NCBI GenBank assembly: GCA_965224235.1
Contig: CBDCYP010000002.1
Coordinates: 620,001-684,000 of the forward strand
DNA: 64,000 bases
Origin: G958295935 sp965224235
GTDB lineage: Bacteria > Chloroflexota > Dehalococcoidia > Lucifugimonadales > Lucifugimonadaceae
Reading direction: 5' to 3'
Below, in pieces: positions 44,057 to 53,382 of the stretch; position 1 is the first letter of the stretch; the number at the start of each line of letters is the position of its first letter. A program made the position numbers and the translations under genes. Under the pieces are notes generated by a model that saw nothing but the letters and a program-made list of their open reading frames with translations, made no database searches and was not told the DNA's origin.

Positions 44057-45514
44057 TTACTCCTCAGGCCGCCAACGCAAGTAGGGTCGGCGAGCCGCGG
44101 TGGCCTCGTCCAGCCGTGTATTCGGCAGGTCGTACGGGGCGTCGTGTAGCAACGAAGGGTCTTCGTCGATCTCTTCGTCGATTCGGCGCATCACCTCTAC
44201 CAGACGGTCGAGCGTCTCCTTCGGCTCCGTCTCGGTCGGCTCGATCATAAGCGCTTCATCGACGATGAGCGGGAAATACATAGTGGGTGCGTGTATTCCG
44301 TAGTCGAGCAGCCGTTTGGCGATGTCGAGGGCGCCTGCGCCGCGGGTCTTTTGGCGGCGGGCGCTCAGGACCGTCTCGTGCATGCAGTAACGGTCGGCTG
44401 CAAGGTCGAACCGGTCGCGCAGTCCAGCCTGAACGTAATTGGCATTGATTATGGCGTTTTCCGCGACATCGCGCAGCCCGTCTCTACCAATTGAGCGCAT
44501 GTAGGTGTAGGCGCGCACCAAAATGGAGAACGAGCCGTGGAAGCCGTTGATCTTGCCGATACTCTTGTCGGGCCGCACAAGCCGGTAAACCCCGTCGGAA
44601 AGGCTCACGACGGGCGCCGGAAGGAACTCCGCAAGCTCTTCCGTAACCATCACAGGGCCCGCGCCCGGCCCGCCGCCGCCGTGGGGCGTCGAAAAGGTCT
44701 TGTGCAGGTTCGAGTGGCAGATGTCGAACCCGAGATCGCCCAACTTCACCAGGCCCAGGAGGGCGTTCAGGTTGGCCCCGTCTGCGTACACCAGACCGCC
44801 CGCCTCGTGAACTGCGGTCGTAAGTTCGAGGACGTTCGGGTCGAACAGGCCGAGCGTGTTAGGCAGCGTCAGCATGAACACCGCGGTCCGCTCATCGCAC
44901 GCCGCTGCGAGTGACGCCAGGTCCAGGTTCCCCTGCTCGTCGGACGGAACGGTGATGACATCCAGCCCGGCCATAGCCGCCGAGGCAGGGTTCGTCCCGT
45001 GCGCGCTGTCGGGTATCAGCGCCATAGTCCGTTCAGTCTCCCCGCGGTTGGTGAACCATGCCCTGGCAATTAGCAGACCGGCATACTCGCCCTGCGCACC
45101 TGCAAGGGGCGTTAGCCCGACGCCCGGCAGGCCCGTAACTTCCCCGAGCATCTGCTGTAGCTCGTACATGAGTCGCAACGCGCCCTGCGCCGTCTCGTCC
45201 GGCTGGGCGGGGTGGATCTGGCTGAATCCAGGCAACGCCGCCGCCTCGTCGTTCAACTTCGGGTTGTACTTCATGGTGCACGAACCGAGCGGGTAAAAAT
45301 TGGTGTCGATCGAGAAGTTGAGTTGGCTCAGCAGCGTGAAGTACCTGACAAGTTCGAGTTGCGACACCTCCGGTAGTTCGAGATCGTCCCTGAGCAGCGA
45401 CGCGTCGGGCAGATCGGCAGGGGGCACGTCGCTCAAAGGCATCGACACCGCCGAACGGCCAGGCACGCTGCGGTCCATCAACAGCCGCCGGTCCGGCGCA
45501 CGGTGACCGTTCAT
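44057..45514 (-). CDS. gcvPB: Glycine decarboxylase (P protein) subunit 2
   Basis: 485 residues. With GcvPA it forms the pyridoxal-phosphate enzyme that decarboxylates glycine and loads the aminomethyl group on GcvH. The PLP Lys is in DICHSNLHKTFSTPHGGGGP near residue 268. SEVLRYFTLLSQLNFSIDTN is not present verbatim; instead ELVRYFTLLSQLNFSIDTNF, followed by PLGSCTMKYNPKLNDEAA, all typical. AHGTNPASAAMAGLDVI and LPNTLGLFDPNVLELT fit. The ATG overlaps the gcvPA stop (ATGA), giving translational coupling. Order is gcvT-gcvH-gcvPA-gcvPB. Last gene of the operon. Confidence 0.96.
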   Translation of the reverse strand: MNGHRAPDRRLLMDRSVPGRSAVSMPLSDVPPADLPDASLLRDDLELPEVSQLELVRYFTLLSQLNFSIDTNFYPLGSCTMKYNPKLNDEAAALPGFSQIHPAQPDETAQGALRLMYELQQMLGEVTGLPGVGLTPLAGAQGEYAGLLIARAWFTNRGETERTMALIPDSAHGTNPASAAMAGLDVITVPSDEQGNLDLASLAAACDERTAVFMLTLPNTLGLFDPNVLELTTAVHEAGGLVYADGANLNALLGLVKLGDLGFDICHSNLHKTFSTPHGGGGPGAGPVMVTEELAEFLPAPVVSLSDGVYRLVRPDKSIGKINGFHGSFSILVRAYTYMRSIGRDGLRDVAENAIINANYVQAGLRDRFDLAADRYCMHETVLSARRQKTRGAGALDIAKRLLDYGIHAPTMYFPLIVDEALMIEPTETEPKETLDRLVEVMRRIDEEIDEDPSLLHDAPYDLPNTRLDEATAARRPYLRWRPEE

Positions 45515-46863
45515 GAGAGGATCTCCGCCTCACCGATGGCGTTCACGAGCGCGTCGATCTCCTCACGCGTATTCATCTCGGTCACGCAGATCAGCATGCC
45601 GTTCAGGATACGGCGGCTCAGGTCGTACCCGCCGATGATCCTGCGTTTCAACAAGAACCGGTTGACGCGGGCGGGCGGAATCGGGCACTGCACGACGAAC
45701 TCGTGGAAGAAGTCACCCTCGACCGGCAAAGAGTAGCCCGGCAGCCGGGCGATCTGTTCGGCGGCGTAGTGGGCTTTCTGATAACACAACTCGGCGACCT
45801 GACGTATGCCGCTCTTGCCCATGGCCGCAACGTACGAGGTTGCCATCAGCGCGATGAGCTGCGTCGACGTGCATATATTCGAAGTGGCGCGCTCGCGGCG
45901 GATGTGCTGCTCGCGAGTCTGAAGCGTTAGCGCGAATCCGTGGCGGCCCTTGGTGTCGGTCGTCCGGCCCACGATGCGGCCCGGCATTTGCCGGACGTGC
46001 GCCTGCCTGCACGCCAAAAGGCCGACGTACGAGCCGCCGTAAGTGAGCGGCACGCCCAAGGGCTGCCCCTCGGCGGTTGTTATATCTGCGCCAAATTCGC
46101 CGGGCGGCTTGAACATGCCGAGCGATATGGGATTAGTGTGCACGACCGCAAGCCCACGGCCGGTATGGGCGGATTCGACCATCGCCCCCACGTCCTCGAT
46201 AACGCCGTACACGTTCGGCGACTGGACCATGAGGCAGGCGGAGCCATCGGGTAGAACGGGCGATGAGGATTCGATGACGTTTATCTCAAGGCCTTTGTAG
46301 CGCGAGTAGGCGCGCAGGGTCTCCAGAAGCCGTTCGTCGACGGTGTCAAGTACTGCTATGGAGTTTCTGCGGGTCACGCGGCACGCCATCAGGGCGGCCT
46401 CGGCGAACGCGGAGGCCCCGTCGTACATTCCGGCGTTCGCCACCTCCATGCCGGTCAATTGGCAGACGGCGGTCTGGAACTCGAACCCCACTTGCAGCGT
46501 GCCCTGAGCCGCCTCAGGCTGGTACGGGGTGTAGGCGGTGACGAACTCGCCGCGGGAGGCGATGGAGCGCGTGACCGACGGTACGAAGTGGCGGTATGCG
46601 CCTGCGCCAAGGAAGCACGCATAGTCGCCCGGCGTTGCGTTGCATGCGGCCATGTCCGCCAACTCTGCGGTGAGCGTCAGTTCCGGGGCGGCGTCGGGCA
46701 ATCGCAGCTCCGGAAAGAGGTGGCTCGCCGGTATGTCAGCCACCAGTTCGTTAAAGTCCGATACGCCGATCGCATCGAGCATTTCGGCCCGGTCCGCACC
46801 AGTATTAGGGATGTACGGATGGGGAGACGCCGCGGCGGCGGGGTTAGCGAACTGGGTCGACAT
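45511..46863 (-). CDS. gcvPA: Glycine decarboxylase (P protein) subunit 1
   Basis: 450 residues. HPYIPNTGADRAEMLDAIGV, FLGAGAYRHFVPSVTRSIAS, GEFVTAYTPYQPEAAQGTLQ, FEFQTAVCQLTGMEVANAGM and YDGASAFAEAALMACR are diagnostic of GcvPA. It is the N-terminal-half counterpart of the single-chain P protein and forms an alpha2beta2 complex with GcvPB. It starts seven bases after the gcvH stop and overlaps gcvPB by 4 bp. Split GcvP is common in Gram-positives, Thermotoga and Chloroflexota, which fits the taxonomic guess. No unusual residues. Confidence 0.96.
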   Translation of the reverse strand: MSTQFANPAAAASPHPYIPNTGADRAEMLDAIGVSDFNELVADIPASHLFPELRLPDAAPELTLTAELADMAACNATPGDYACFLGAGAYRHFVPSVTRSIASRGEFVTAYTPYQPEAAQGTLQVGFEFQTAVCQLTGMEVANAGMYDGASAFAEAALMACRVTRRNSIAVLDTVDERLLETLRAYSRYKGLEINVIESSSPVLPDGSACLMVQSPNVYGVIEDVGAMVESAHTGRGLAVVHTNPISLGMFKPPGEFGADITTAEGQPLGVPLTYGGSYVGLLACRQAHVRQMPGRIVGRTTDTKGRHGFALTLQTREQHIRRERATSNICTSTQLIALMATSYVAAMGKSGIRQVAELCYQKAHYAAEQIARLPGYSLPVEGDFFHEFVVQCPIPPARVNRFLLKRRIIGGYDLSRRILNGMLICVTEMNTREEIDALVNAIGEAEILS

Positions 46864-46869
46864 GCCGGG

Positions 46870-47262
46870 CTATCCGGACTCGGCCAGCAGCGCCTCGTAC
46901 GCCTCGGCAGTCAGCAGGTTGTCGAGCTCTGCCGGGTCGTCGAGCCGCAGTTTTACCAGCCATCCGCCGCCGTAAGGCTCGGTGTTCACCAATTCCGGAT
47001 CTCCGACGGCCTCATTGTTCACTTCAGTGATCGTGCCGGCCAACGGTATGAACAAGTCGCTTACGGCCTTCACCGACTCGATCTCGCCGAACTTTGCGAA
47101 CTGTTCGAACGTCGAGCCCGAAGCGGGCAGGTCGATGTACACGACGTCGCCTAGGGAGTCTTGCGCGAAGTGCGTAACGCCGACGGTTGCCGAGTCGCCT
47201 TCCACCAGCGCCCATTCGTGCTCTTTGGAGTATTTGAGTCCGGAGGGATTTTGTTCAGACAT
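46870..47262 (-). CDS. gcvH: Glycine cleavage system H protein
   Basis: 130 residues. H protein carries lipoyl-lysine that shuttles the aminomethyl group from P to T protein. GLKYSKEHEWALVEGDSATV and THFAQDSLGDVVYIDLPASG are typical; the lipoylated Lys is in GEIESVKAVSDLFIPLAG, ESVKA around residue 64. WLVKLRLDDPAELDNLLTAE ends the fold. It is 22 bp downstream of gcvT and 6 bp before gcvPA. No lipoate ligase in the window. Confidence 0.97.
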   Translation of the reverse strand: MSEQNPSGLKYSKEHEWALVEGDSATVGVTHFAQDSLGDVVYIDLPASGSTFEQFAKFGEIESVKAVSDLFIPLAGTITEVNNEAVGDPELVNTEPYGGGWLVKLRLDDPAELDNLLTAEAYEALLAESG

Positions 47263-47284
47263 ATTTTTGGCGGATCTCAGAGGG

Positions 47285-48382
47285 TCAGGCCGCGCGTCGA
47301 TAGAAAGGCAATGTTACCGTTTCGGCCGAAACTATCCTGCCGCGAATGTCGATTTCGATAGGGGTTGACGGCGCGGCGTACTTTGGGTCAACGTAGCCCA
47401 TGCCTATATTGACGTCAAGAGTGGGCGAGTGCGTGCCTGAAGTAACCGTCCCGACTCGGGCGCCACAGGCCAGAATAGGATGCCCGTTGCGGGCGATGCC
47501 CCGGCCGGTCATTTTGAAACCTGTAAGCCGCCTCTCCGGACCGGCATCCCTGATCGCGCACAGGGCCTCCGCCGCGATGTAGCCCTGCGAATCGAGGTGA
47601 ACAAACCGTTCGAGACCCGCCTCGTACGGGTTGTTCTTAACGGTCATGTCGTTGCCGTGCAGCAGTAAACCCGCCTCAAGCCGGAGCACATCGCGGGCGC
47701 CGAGCCCGCAAGGCGCAACGCCCGACTCGCTCAGGGTTTGCCACAGATGAACGGCTCTGTCTGACGGCGGCATTATCTCAAAGCCGTCCTCGCCCGTGTA
47801 ACCGGTTCGGGCGATGCGGCACGGAATTCCGGCCACATTCGCCTCGGCAATGGCGAACGGCCGGAGCGATGCTACGGACGCATCGGACAACCGGCTAGCC
47901 AGTTCGACCGCGTTCGGGCCTTGCACTGCGATCATCGCCACATCTCCAGTGGTTACCTCGCTCTCGAGGTCAGGGACGCCCTGGGAATAAAGGTCGAGCC
48001 AAGCTGCTACGGAGTCGTAGTTACCGGCGTTGACTATCAGTAGGTAGCGGGTCTCGGCGAGCCGGTACACAATGGCGTCGTCGATGATGCCGCCTGCCTC
48101 GTTGCAGATAACGTGGTACCTTGACCGGCCCTGCCGCAGTCTTGCGACGTTAGCGCTGAGCAGCCTGTCGAGGAATGCGCTCGAGGCTGCCCCCGAGAAC
48201 TCGATGCGGCCCATGTGGGACACGTCGAACATGCCGGCGTTCCGGCGCACCGCGGCCACCTCCCGGAGTATGCCCGTCGGATACTGTATCGGCATGTCCC
48301 ACCCGCCAAACGGCGCCATGCGTCCGCCGGCTGCCACATGGAGGCCGTGGAGCGGGGTTTGTCTGAGGCATTTGGTTGTCAT
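47285..48382 (-). CDS. gcvT: Glycine cleavage system T protein (aminomethyltransferase)
   Basis: 365 residues from ATG 48382; the open frame continues to a TTG at 48427, but TPLHGLHVAAGGRMAPFGGW is where the family starts. T protein moves the methylene group to tetrahydrofolate and frees ammonia. DVSHMGRIEFSGAASSAFLD, LRQGRSRYHVICNEAGGIID and GYTGEDGFEIMPPSDRAV (folate-binding region) are clear; GLGARDVLRLEAGLLLHGND is the glycine/serine-rich core. It heads the gcvTHPAPB operon. No glycine riboswitch aptamer sequence is seen in 48383-48610. Confident. Confidence 0.96.
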   Translation of the reverse strand: MTTKCLRQTPLHGLHVAAGGRMAPFGGWDMPIQYPTGILREVAAVRRNAGMFDVSHMGRIEFSGAASSAFLDRLLSANVARLRQGRSRYHVICNEAGGIIDDAIVYRLAETRYLLIVNAGNYDSVAAWLDLYSQGVPDLESEVTTGDVAMIAVQGPNAVELASRLSDASVASLRPFAIAEANVAGIPCRIARTGYTGEDGFEIMPPSDRAVHLWQTLSESGVAPCGLGARDVLRLEAGLLLHGNDMTVKNNPYEAGLERFVHLDSQGYIAAEALCAIRDAGPERRLTGFKMTGRGIARNGHPILACGARVGTVTSGTHSPTLDVNIGMGYVDPKYAAPSTPIEIDIRGRIVSAETVTLPFYRRAA

Positions 48383-48614
48383 ATGTAACCGAAAATCCCC
48401 GGCAGGGAGAAAACATCGGTTGGCCAACCTGACCGGGCCTGACCGGGAACGAGTGCGCTAACCAGGATGCTATACGTTGGATATTCGCGCCGACACGCCA
48501 AATCCGGGTCGGCAAATCGGGTATATGAACCCCATGCCCGTCGGATCGTAGTCGGTCAACAAACGCCTTATCCTGCAACGGGCGAAGACCGGGATGGCGA
48601 CGCAGCTCCACGGC

Positions 48615-49847
48615 CTATTCAAACGTCCCCTCCCACGTTACTCCCGACATGCGCGCCGCCTGAGGGTAACGACTGGCCAGCAACGGTGCGTGACCTCCGG
48701 CAGTATCCAAGATCGGGAGCGGCAGCGGCGGACCGGTGTCCTGACCATCCCGCTCGGTCAGGCCGATAAGAAGGTCAGAGGGCGCATTCCGGTCGTGAAT
48801 CGACACACCGAATCCGCCCATGCCCCGGGGGTCAAGCAATTCGTTGATTCCCGCCCTGTTAGTGGCCAGCTCGAATTGGGACAGCCCGCGTTGGCGCAGC
48901 GATTCGACGAACCCTGTGGCCCCGAGCCGGGCGAGAAACTCACCTTGCGTCTTGTGGCCCGCCACGTCAAACCCCTGCTGGCCAAGCGCCGCGTCGACCG
49001 CCGTAAAGTCGACGTGGGCCGTCATGTCCTGCTGCCCAACCCGGGCCAGCGGTTCATCGACGTGGGTGTGCCTGTAGTAACACCGCAGACTGCCCCGCCA
49101 GCGCGCCGGCGCATAAAGCTGAGCGCGGTCGTAACCGTAGTCGATGGTCAGTACGTAACCAGCGTCGATGGTGTTCGACGCCAGACCGGCCCACCAATCG
49201 TCGATGCCCAGATTCACCTCGCCCCGATAGCCTTCCGGCAAACGGTCGGCCAACTCGCCGATTCGGGCGGCGATAGCAGGGGTCGACGGAGGCCCCGAGA
49301 CTTCGCAAAGCCGCTCCCCCTCGACGCCAACGTATAGCTCACGCAACTCGCCCTTTTCGATGACGAAGCGGTGAACCGGCATGGCGTCGAGCAACTCGTT
49401 GGACAGCAGGCAGCCAATCACCGACGATGGGACTTGATCGGGACCGTTTACTGGATAGTACGCGTTCTGACGCGGGACGCGGTCCACGGCCAGATACTCA
49501 AGAGCGTCAGCGAACGCCGGGTCGAGCCGTACAGCGTAACTGGTCACGTCACGGGCGAGGAGACCGTCTCCCGCTCCCATTTCGACGGCGGTGAACGCGC
49601 CTGGCCTGTCCATGCGCCGCCACATATCCCGTAGCTGCACGGCAATGAGCGCTCCGAATGCCGGATGCGCCATGGGACTGGTGAAGTAGTCGGCCGGACC
49701 GCCGGACGGTGTCGCCCCGGCCGCGCTGCCGAGCCGCGTGTAGTAACCGCCCAGCGGCGAGTAGAGAGCGGCGTCCATGAACTCGGCAAACGTGATAGGG
49801 CCAGAGTCGAGGATGCCTTGCCTGATAGTCAACTCAAGTTCGCTCAT
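48615..49847 (-). CDS. SAM-dependent methyltransferase of the MidA/NDUFAF7 family
   Basis: About 410 residues from ATG 49847 (an upstream ATG at 49859 or GTG-type start are possible). GPITFAEFMDAALYSPLGGY is the family's N-terminal signature, and FTAVEMGAGDGLLARDV near 92 is the AdoMet-binding motif I. CLLSNELLDAMPVHRFVIEK and LTIDYGYDRAQLYAPARWRG followed by HTHVDEPLARVGQQDMTAHV (DxTAHVdF) are characteristic. Human NDUFAF7 methylates an arginine of a complex I subunit; bacterial substrates are little known. It lies between gcvT and the IS element, upstream of neither. Confidence 0.9.
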   Translation of the reverse strand: MSELELTIRQGILDSGPITFAEFMDAALYSPLGGYYTRLGSAAGATPSGGPADYFTSPMAHPAFGALIAVQLRDMWRRMDRPGAFTAVEMGAGDGLLARDVTSYAVRLDPAFADALEYLAVDRVPRQNAYYPVNGPDQVPSSVIGCLLSNELLDAMPVHRFVIEKGELRELYVGVEGERLCEVSGPPSTPAIAARIGELADRLPEGYRGEVNLGIDDWWAGLASNTIDAGYVLTIDYGYDRAQLYAPARWRGSLRCYYRHTHVDEPLARVGQQDMTAHVDFTAVDAALGQQGFDVAGHKTQGEFLARLGATGFVESLRQRGLSQFELATNRAGINELLDPRGMGGFGVSIHDRNAPSDLLIGLTERDGQDTGPPLPLPILDTAGGHAPLLASRYPQAARMSGVTWEGTFE

Positions 49848-49959
49848 CCTCGGCAGCATACCGCGTCGCCGTGCACGATGCGGCCGTCGGGGGGAAGGAG
49901 CGACGCCAATCACCGCAGCCGCCCTATGTCACCCCGAGCGCCCACCATGTCACCCTGAG

Positions 49960-51597
49960 AGCCTGTGAATAAATCATTTATGCTCCTATGGTATTGAGAG
50001 GCTGATTGCTGGACAACGATATTGGGCAGCCATATCGGCGAGGTGAACACATGAGTGAAGAGACGCTGTTTGAACTTCCGGCCATCGAGGAGAAGCGAGC
50101 GCCTGCGCCAACGAGTCCGGGTGAGGCCCGGGCGCTGCGGCCGGTGCGGAATCAGCCTGAGTGGGCGGTATTGGACCTGGAATCTCGGTTGCCTCAAGAG
50201 CATCGGGCCCGTGTTATATGGAGCTTTTTGGAGAGGTTGGACCTGTCGGCTTTTTATGCGCCGGTCAAGGCGGTGGAGAACCGGCCAGGCCGCCCAACGA
50301 CAGACCCCAAAGCGCTGCTGGCGTTGTGGCTTCTGGCCACGGTTGACGGTATAGGGAGCGCCCGCCGGCTGGCGCGTTTGTGCGAAGAGCACGACGCCTA
50401 CCGCTGGATGAGGGGGAACGTACCTGTCAACTATCACATGCTCTCTGACTTCCGGGTAGCCCACCAGGAGGCGCTGGACGGCCTTTTGACCCAGATCATA
50501 GGTTCTCTGATGGCCGCAGGGGCGGTCCTGCTGGAGCGTGTGGCTCAAGACGGGATGCGGGTGAGGGCGAGCGCCGGCGCCGCGTCCTTTCGCGGCGCGC
50601 AGGGATTGAAGAGGCGCATGGAGGAGGCGCGGGCGCAGGTGGAGCGGCTGGCGCAGGAGCGGGAGCGTCCCGATTCCGGTGTGACGCGGCGTGAACGTGC
50701 GGCGCGGGAGCGTGCGGCGCGAGAGCGGGAGGAACGGGTCCGGGAGGCGCTGTCGTACTTGCCCCGGGCACAAGCGAAGAAGGAACGCCAACAGCACACC
50801 AAGGCGAAGGCTCAGCGTCCCAAGGTTACGAAGGCGCGGGTATCCACCACAGACCCCCAGGCAACGGTGATGAAGATGCCGGATGGCGGCTTCCGGCCAG
50901 CCTGCAATATCGAACTGGCCACTGATAGCGCCAACGGGATCATCGTCGGAGTAGGGGTCACATCGTCGGGTACGGACGCAGGGCAAGCGGCGCCCATGGA
51001 GGAACAACTGGTCAGGCGGACGGGCCGGCGCCCTGACTCCTACCTGATGGACGGGGGCTTCGCTACCCGGGAGGACATCACCGCTCTGGAGCAACGTGGG
51101 GTGAGTGTGTATGCGCCGGTGAGGTTGCCCCGGAACAAGCCCGAACGGGAGCGTTACGATCCCCGCTACGGGGACGGGCCGGACGTGGCAAGGTGGCGTC
51201 AACGGATGGCCACCGGCGAGGCCAAAGCCATATACAGGCAGCGGGCGTCTGTAGCCGAGTGGACGAACGCCCAGGTGCGTCTTCACGGAGTGAGCCAATT
51301 CAACGTACGGGGACTTGCCAAAATCACCAGCGTAATGCTCCTTGTCGCCGTGGCCCACAACCTCCTGCGTTGGGAGGCGTTCATGGCGTAGGCAGACACG
51401 GGGGTTAAGCAGGCACAGCCGATAAGCTCCGGACCAGTCAATCCGGATTCCCTAGTGAATTCGCCCGGAAAGCGGCCAATGCTGTCCCGCAATTCTGCCT
51501 CCCTCAACAAGCGCCCGCCCCGGTGAAACTTCCCAATGGCGCCTTCCGCCACCAACATGCCGCCTAACAACAACAGAACCCAAAAAACTCACAGCCT
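49960..51597 (+). mobile_element. Intact IS1182-family insertion sequence
   Basis: 1638 bp bounded by AGCCTGTGA (49960-49968) and TCACAGCCT (51589-51597), 8 of 9 matching as terminal inverted repeats, and flanked by CTGAG direct repeats at 49955-49959 and 51598-51602. Joining the flanks rebuilds GTCACCCTGAGCGAAGCCG, a palindromic repeat interrupted by the insertion. The single transposase gene is complete. The same ends and target recur in the MITE at 35401-35498. Confidence 0.9.
50051..51391 (+). CDS. IS1182 family transposase
   Basis: About 446 residues from ATG 50051 (a TTG at 50006 is in frame). DDE transposase of IS1182: N-terminal helical part with RPTTDPKALLALWLLATVDG, YRWMRGNVPVNYHMLSDFRV; catalytic RNase H-fold with LLERVAQDGMRVRASAGAAS (first Asp in QDG), a long basic and coiled insertion (RRERAARERAAREREERVRE), STTDPQATVMKMPDGGF, SYLMDGGFATREDI (second Asp) and a C-terminal RQRASVAEWTNAQVRLHG with the final Glu. 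No frameshift. Probably active at least until recently. Neighbouring ends are intact and the 5-bp target duplication is exact. Confidence 0.93.
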   Translation: MSEETLFELPAIEEKRAPAPTSPGEARALRPVRNQPEWAVLDLESRLPQEHRARVIWSFLERLDLSAFYAPVKAVENRPGRPTTDPKALLALWLLATVDGIGSARRLARLCEEHDAYRWMRGNVPVNYHMLSDFRVAHQEALDGLLTQIIGSLMAAGAVLLERVAQDGMRVRASAGAASFRGAQGLKRRMEEARAQVERLAQERERPDSGVTRRERAARERAAREREERVREALSYLPRAQAKKERQQHTKAKAQRPKVTKARVSTTDPQATVMKMPDGGFRPACNIELATDSANGIIVGVGVTSSGTDAGQAAPMEEQLVRRTGRRPDSYLMDGGFATREDITALEQRGVSVYAPVRLPRNKPERERYDPRYGDGPDVARWRQRMATGEAKAIYRQRASVAEWTNAQVRLHGVSQFNVRGLAKITSVMLLVAVAHNLLRWEAFMA

Positions 51598-51683
51598 CTG
51601 AGCGAAGCCGAAGGGTCTGGGTCGCGGGGGCGGCCTTGTCCATGTACCCCTTGCAGGCGTTAGATTCTTCGGCTTCGCTCAGA
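51598..51683. repeat. Palindromic intergenic repeat (REP-like) split by the IS
   Basis: CTGAGCGAAGCCGAAG (51598-51613) and its exact reverse complement CTTCGGCTTCGCTCAG (51667-51682) flank a ~53-bp spacer with AGATT next to the right arm. The left side originally continued into CATGTCACC at 49947-49954, before the IS. I recall very similar palindromes dispersed widely in Chloroflexota genomes. Function unknown. Confidence 0.7.
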
Positions 51684-51960
51684 ATTGCAGACGTTTACCC
51701 TCCGCCACAGCAACGCCTTTTCGGACACCCGCCCAGACGCGCGCCATCCCCGCGGCTGTGGTCTCAAGAAGGGACGGCGTGATTGAGGACCAACCTGCCG
51801 CTGCGATGTCAATTGGCGGCGCAGTCAATCTGCTCCAGAGTTACCTTCTTGGACATCCTCCAATGGGTTGCGCAGTGATCTCATTCAGAGAGAAGTCATT
51901 TGCCAAACGCGAAAGCAGAGCGTCACACGACGCACCGCTGTTACTCAAGTAGGTGATCTA

Positions 51961-52194
51961 TCAGGCTCGTTGTCTTGCTTCTGCGGCTTTACGCCTGGTT
52001 TCGGGGGTGCTTCGCTGCCATCCGGTGATCGGAATGGAATTCTTGAACTCCTGTACGTCGCCGCAGTGCTTGCACGTTCCTTTGCTCGTGGGGCCATTCG
52101 GCGCCTCGACGCGCCAGAAGTGAACACATTGCCCGTTTTTTGCCGCGTTTTGCGCAGAAACTTGGCTCTTCAAATTTGATCCCCCTTTTGCCAC
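51961..52194 (-). CDS. Small zinc-ribbon-like protein
   Basis: 77 residues. CVHFWRVEAPNGPTSKGTCK followed by HCGDVQEFKNSIPITGWQ contains a Cys/His set (C, H and CxxC) spaced like a small zinc-binding ribbon, with a basic and Gln/Ala-rich tail (PETRRKAAEARQRA). I recall short conserved Chloroflexota proteins with the phrase NGPTSKGxCKHCGxxxEF. Its role is unknown. Its stop is at 51961 and the citrate synthase gene begins 1.2 kb away on the same strand with its stop at 52232, so the promoter lies between. Confidence 0.6.
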   Translation of the reverse strand: MAKGGSNLKSQVSAQNAAKNGQCVHFWRVEAPNGPTSKGTCKHCGDVQEFKNSIPITGWQRSTPETRRKAAEARQRA

Positions 52195-52231
52195 GCTGCC
52201 GTGGCCCGTACGCCCCCAGGGCGTTCCTGCT

Positions 52232-53368
52232 TCAGCGACTGTCGATCGGTACGTATTCGCGCTCCCGTTCTCCAGAAAAAAGCAGTAGCGGGCGAATAAG
52301 GATGTTGTGGCGCTGCTGCTCGACTACCTGGATAGTCCAGCCCGGCACGCGGCCCACAGCAAATATCGGGACAAAAAGGTCGTTCGGGATGCCGATGAGA
52401 TGGTAGATCGCCCCCGCGAAGAAGTCGACGTTCACGTGGATGCCGCGGCGGGCGTACGGCTGCATCGCGGAGATAACCGCCTCAAGGATGTTGTACCACT
52501 TCGGTTCACCCTTCTCGTGGCTGAGCCTCTCGACTCCCGATCGCAGATGACCGGCCCGCGGGTCCTCGGCCCGGTAGACTCGATGGCCGAATCCCATCAC
52601 ACGCTGTCTGCTGGAGAGCAATCCCTTCACGTAGTCGGCGGCGTTTTCGGGCGCCCCGATCTCCTGCGCCATCTTCATGACGTTCTCAGCGGCGCCGCCG
52701 TGAAACGGGCCTGAAAGCGCGGCCACCCCGGCGGTTACGGCGCTGTGCAGGTCGGCGCCAGTGGCTGCGACGACACGCGCCGTGAAGGCGGAAGCGTTAG
52801 ATCCGTGATCGGCGTGCAAAATGAAGTCGCGGTCGAGCAACTCGGCCGTGTCGGCGGTCGGGAGTTCGCCGTTCAACATGTACAGGAAGTTGGCGGCGTG
52901 AGACAACGCAGGGTCGGGTTCGACGATCTCCCGCCCGTTCCGCATGGCGTTGTGGGCCATGACGATCGCCGGCACCTGAGAGGTCAGTCTGACGCCTTTT
53001 CGGTACGTTGCTTCGACGGAGTTGTCGCCGGTGTCCGGATCGGTTGCCGAAAGGGCGGAGACTGCCGTCCGCAGGACATCCATCGGATGTGAGTCCTTCA
53101 CGACCCGGATGACGTCGATGACCTGGCCCGGGATTACCCGTGCGGCCTTGAGTTGACTGTCAAAACCAGCCAGTTCGGCGCGCGTAGGAAGCGACCCGTA
53201 AAGAAGCAGGTAGGCGGTCTCTTCGAAAGTCGACTTTTCGGCAAGGTCGTGAATCGAGTAACCGCGGTACTCAAGCACGCCATTCCTGCCGTCGATGAAC
53301 GTGGTCTCGGTGCGGTCGAAATAGACGCCCTGGAGACCGCGATGAAGTTTTATATCGTTCGAGGTCAC
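52232..53368 (-). CDS. gltA: Citrate synthase (citrate/2-methylcitrate synthase family)
   Basis: 378 residues, the short dimeric type. Condenses oxaloacetate and acetyl-CoA. GLQGVYFDRTETTFIDGRNG, VLEYRGYSIHDLAEKSTFEE and TAYLLLYGSLPTRAEL open the protein. Active site: FILHADHGSNASAFTAR (first His), RVMGFGHRVYRAEDPRAGH (second His, then Arg), and NVDFFAGAIYHLIGIP (Asp near 312). It may act on propionyl-CoA as well; sequence alone cannot decide. A 7-bp GC hairpin at 53383-53400 lies just upstream of the start. Upstream gene thrS is on the same strand with a gap of 266 bp. Confidence 0.95.
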   Translation of the reverse strand: MTSNDIKLHRGLQGVYFDRTETTFIDGRNGVLEYRGYSIHDLAEKSTFEETAYLLLYGSLPTRAELAGFDSQLKAARVIPGQVIDVIRVVKDSHPMDVLRTAVSALSATDPDTGDNSVEATYRKGVRLTSQVPAIVMAHNAMRNGREIVEPDPALSHAANFLYMLNGELPTADTAELLDRDFILHADHGSNASAFTARVVAATGADLHSAVTAGVAALSGPFHGGAAENVMKMAQEIGAPENAADYVKGLLSSRQRVMGFGHRVYRAEDPRAGHLRSGVERLSHEKGEPKWYNILEAVISAMQPYARRGIHVNVDFFAGAIYHLIGIPNDLFVPIFAVGRVPGWTIQVVEQQRHNILIRPLLLFSGEREREYVPIDSR

Positions 53369-53382
53369 TGATGTTCAACCCA

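Noticed and set aside
48383..48614. Possible glycine riboswitch upstream of gcvT
   Set aside because: The conserved glycine aptamer sequences (GGAGAG...CCGAAGG style) are not seen on the minus strand here.
49910..51358. Long open frame (about 480 codons) on the minus strand opposite the IS transposase
   Set aside because: Antisense to a clear IS1182 transposase; composition is of the shadow type (Arg/Pro/His rich).
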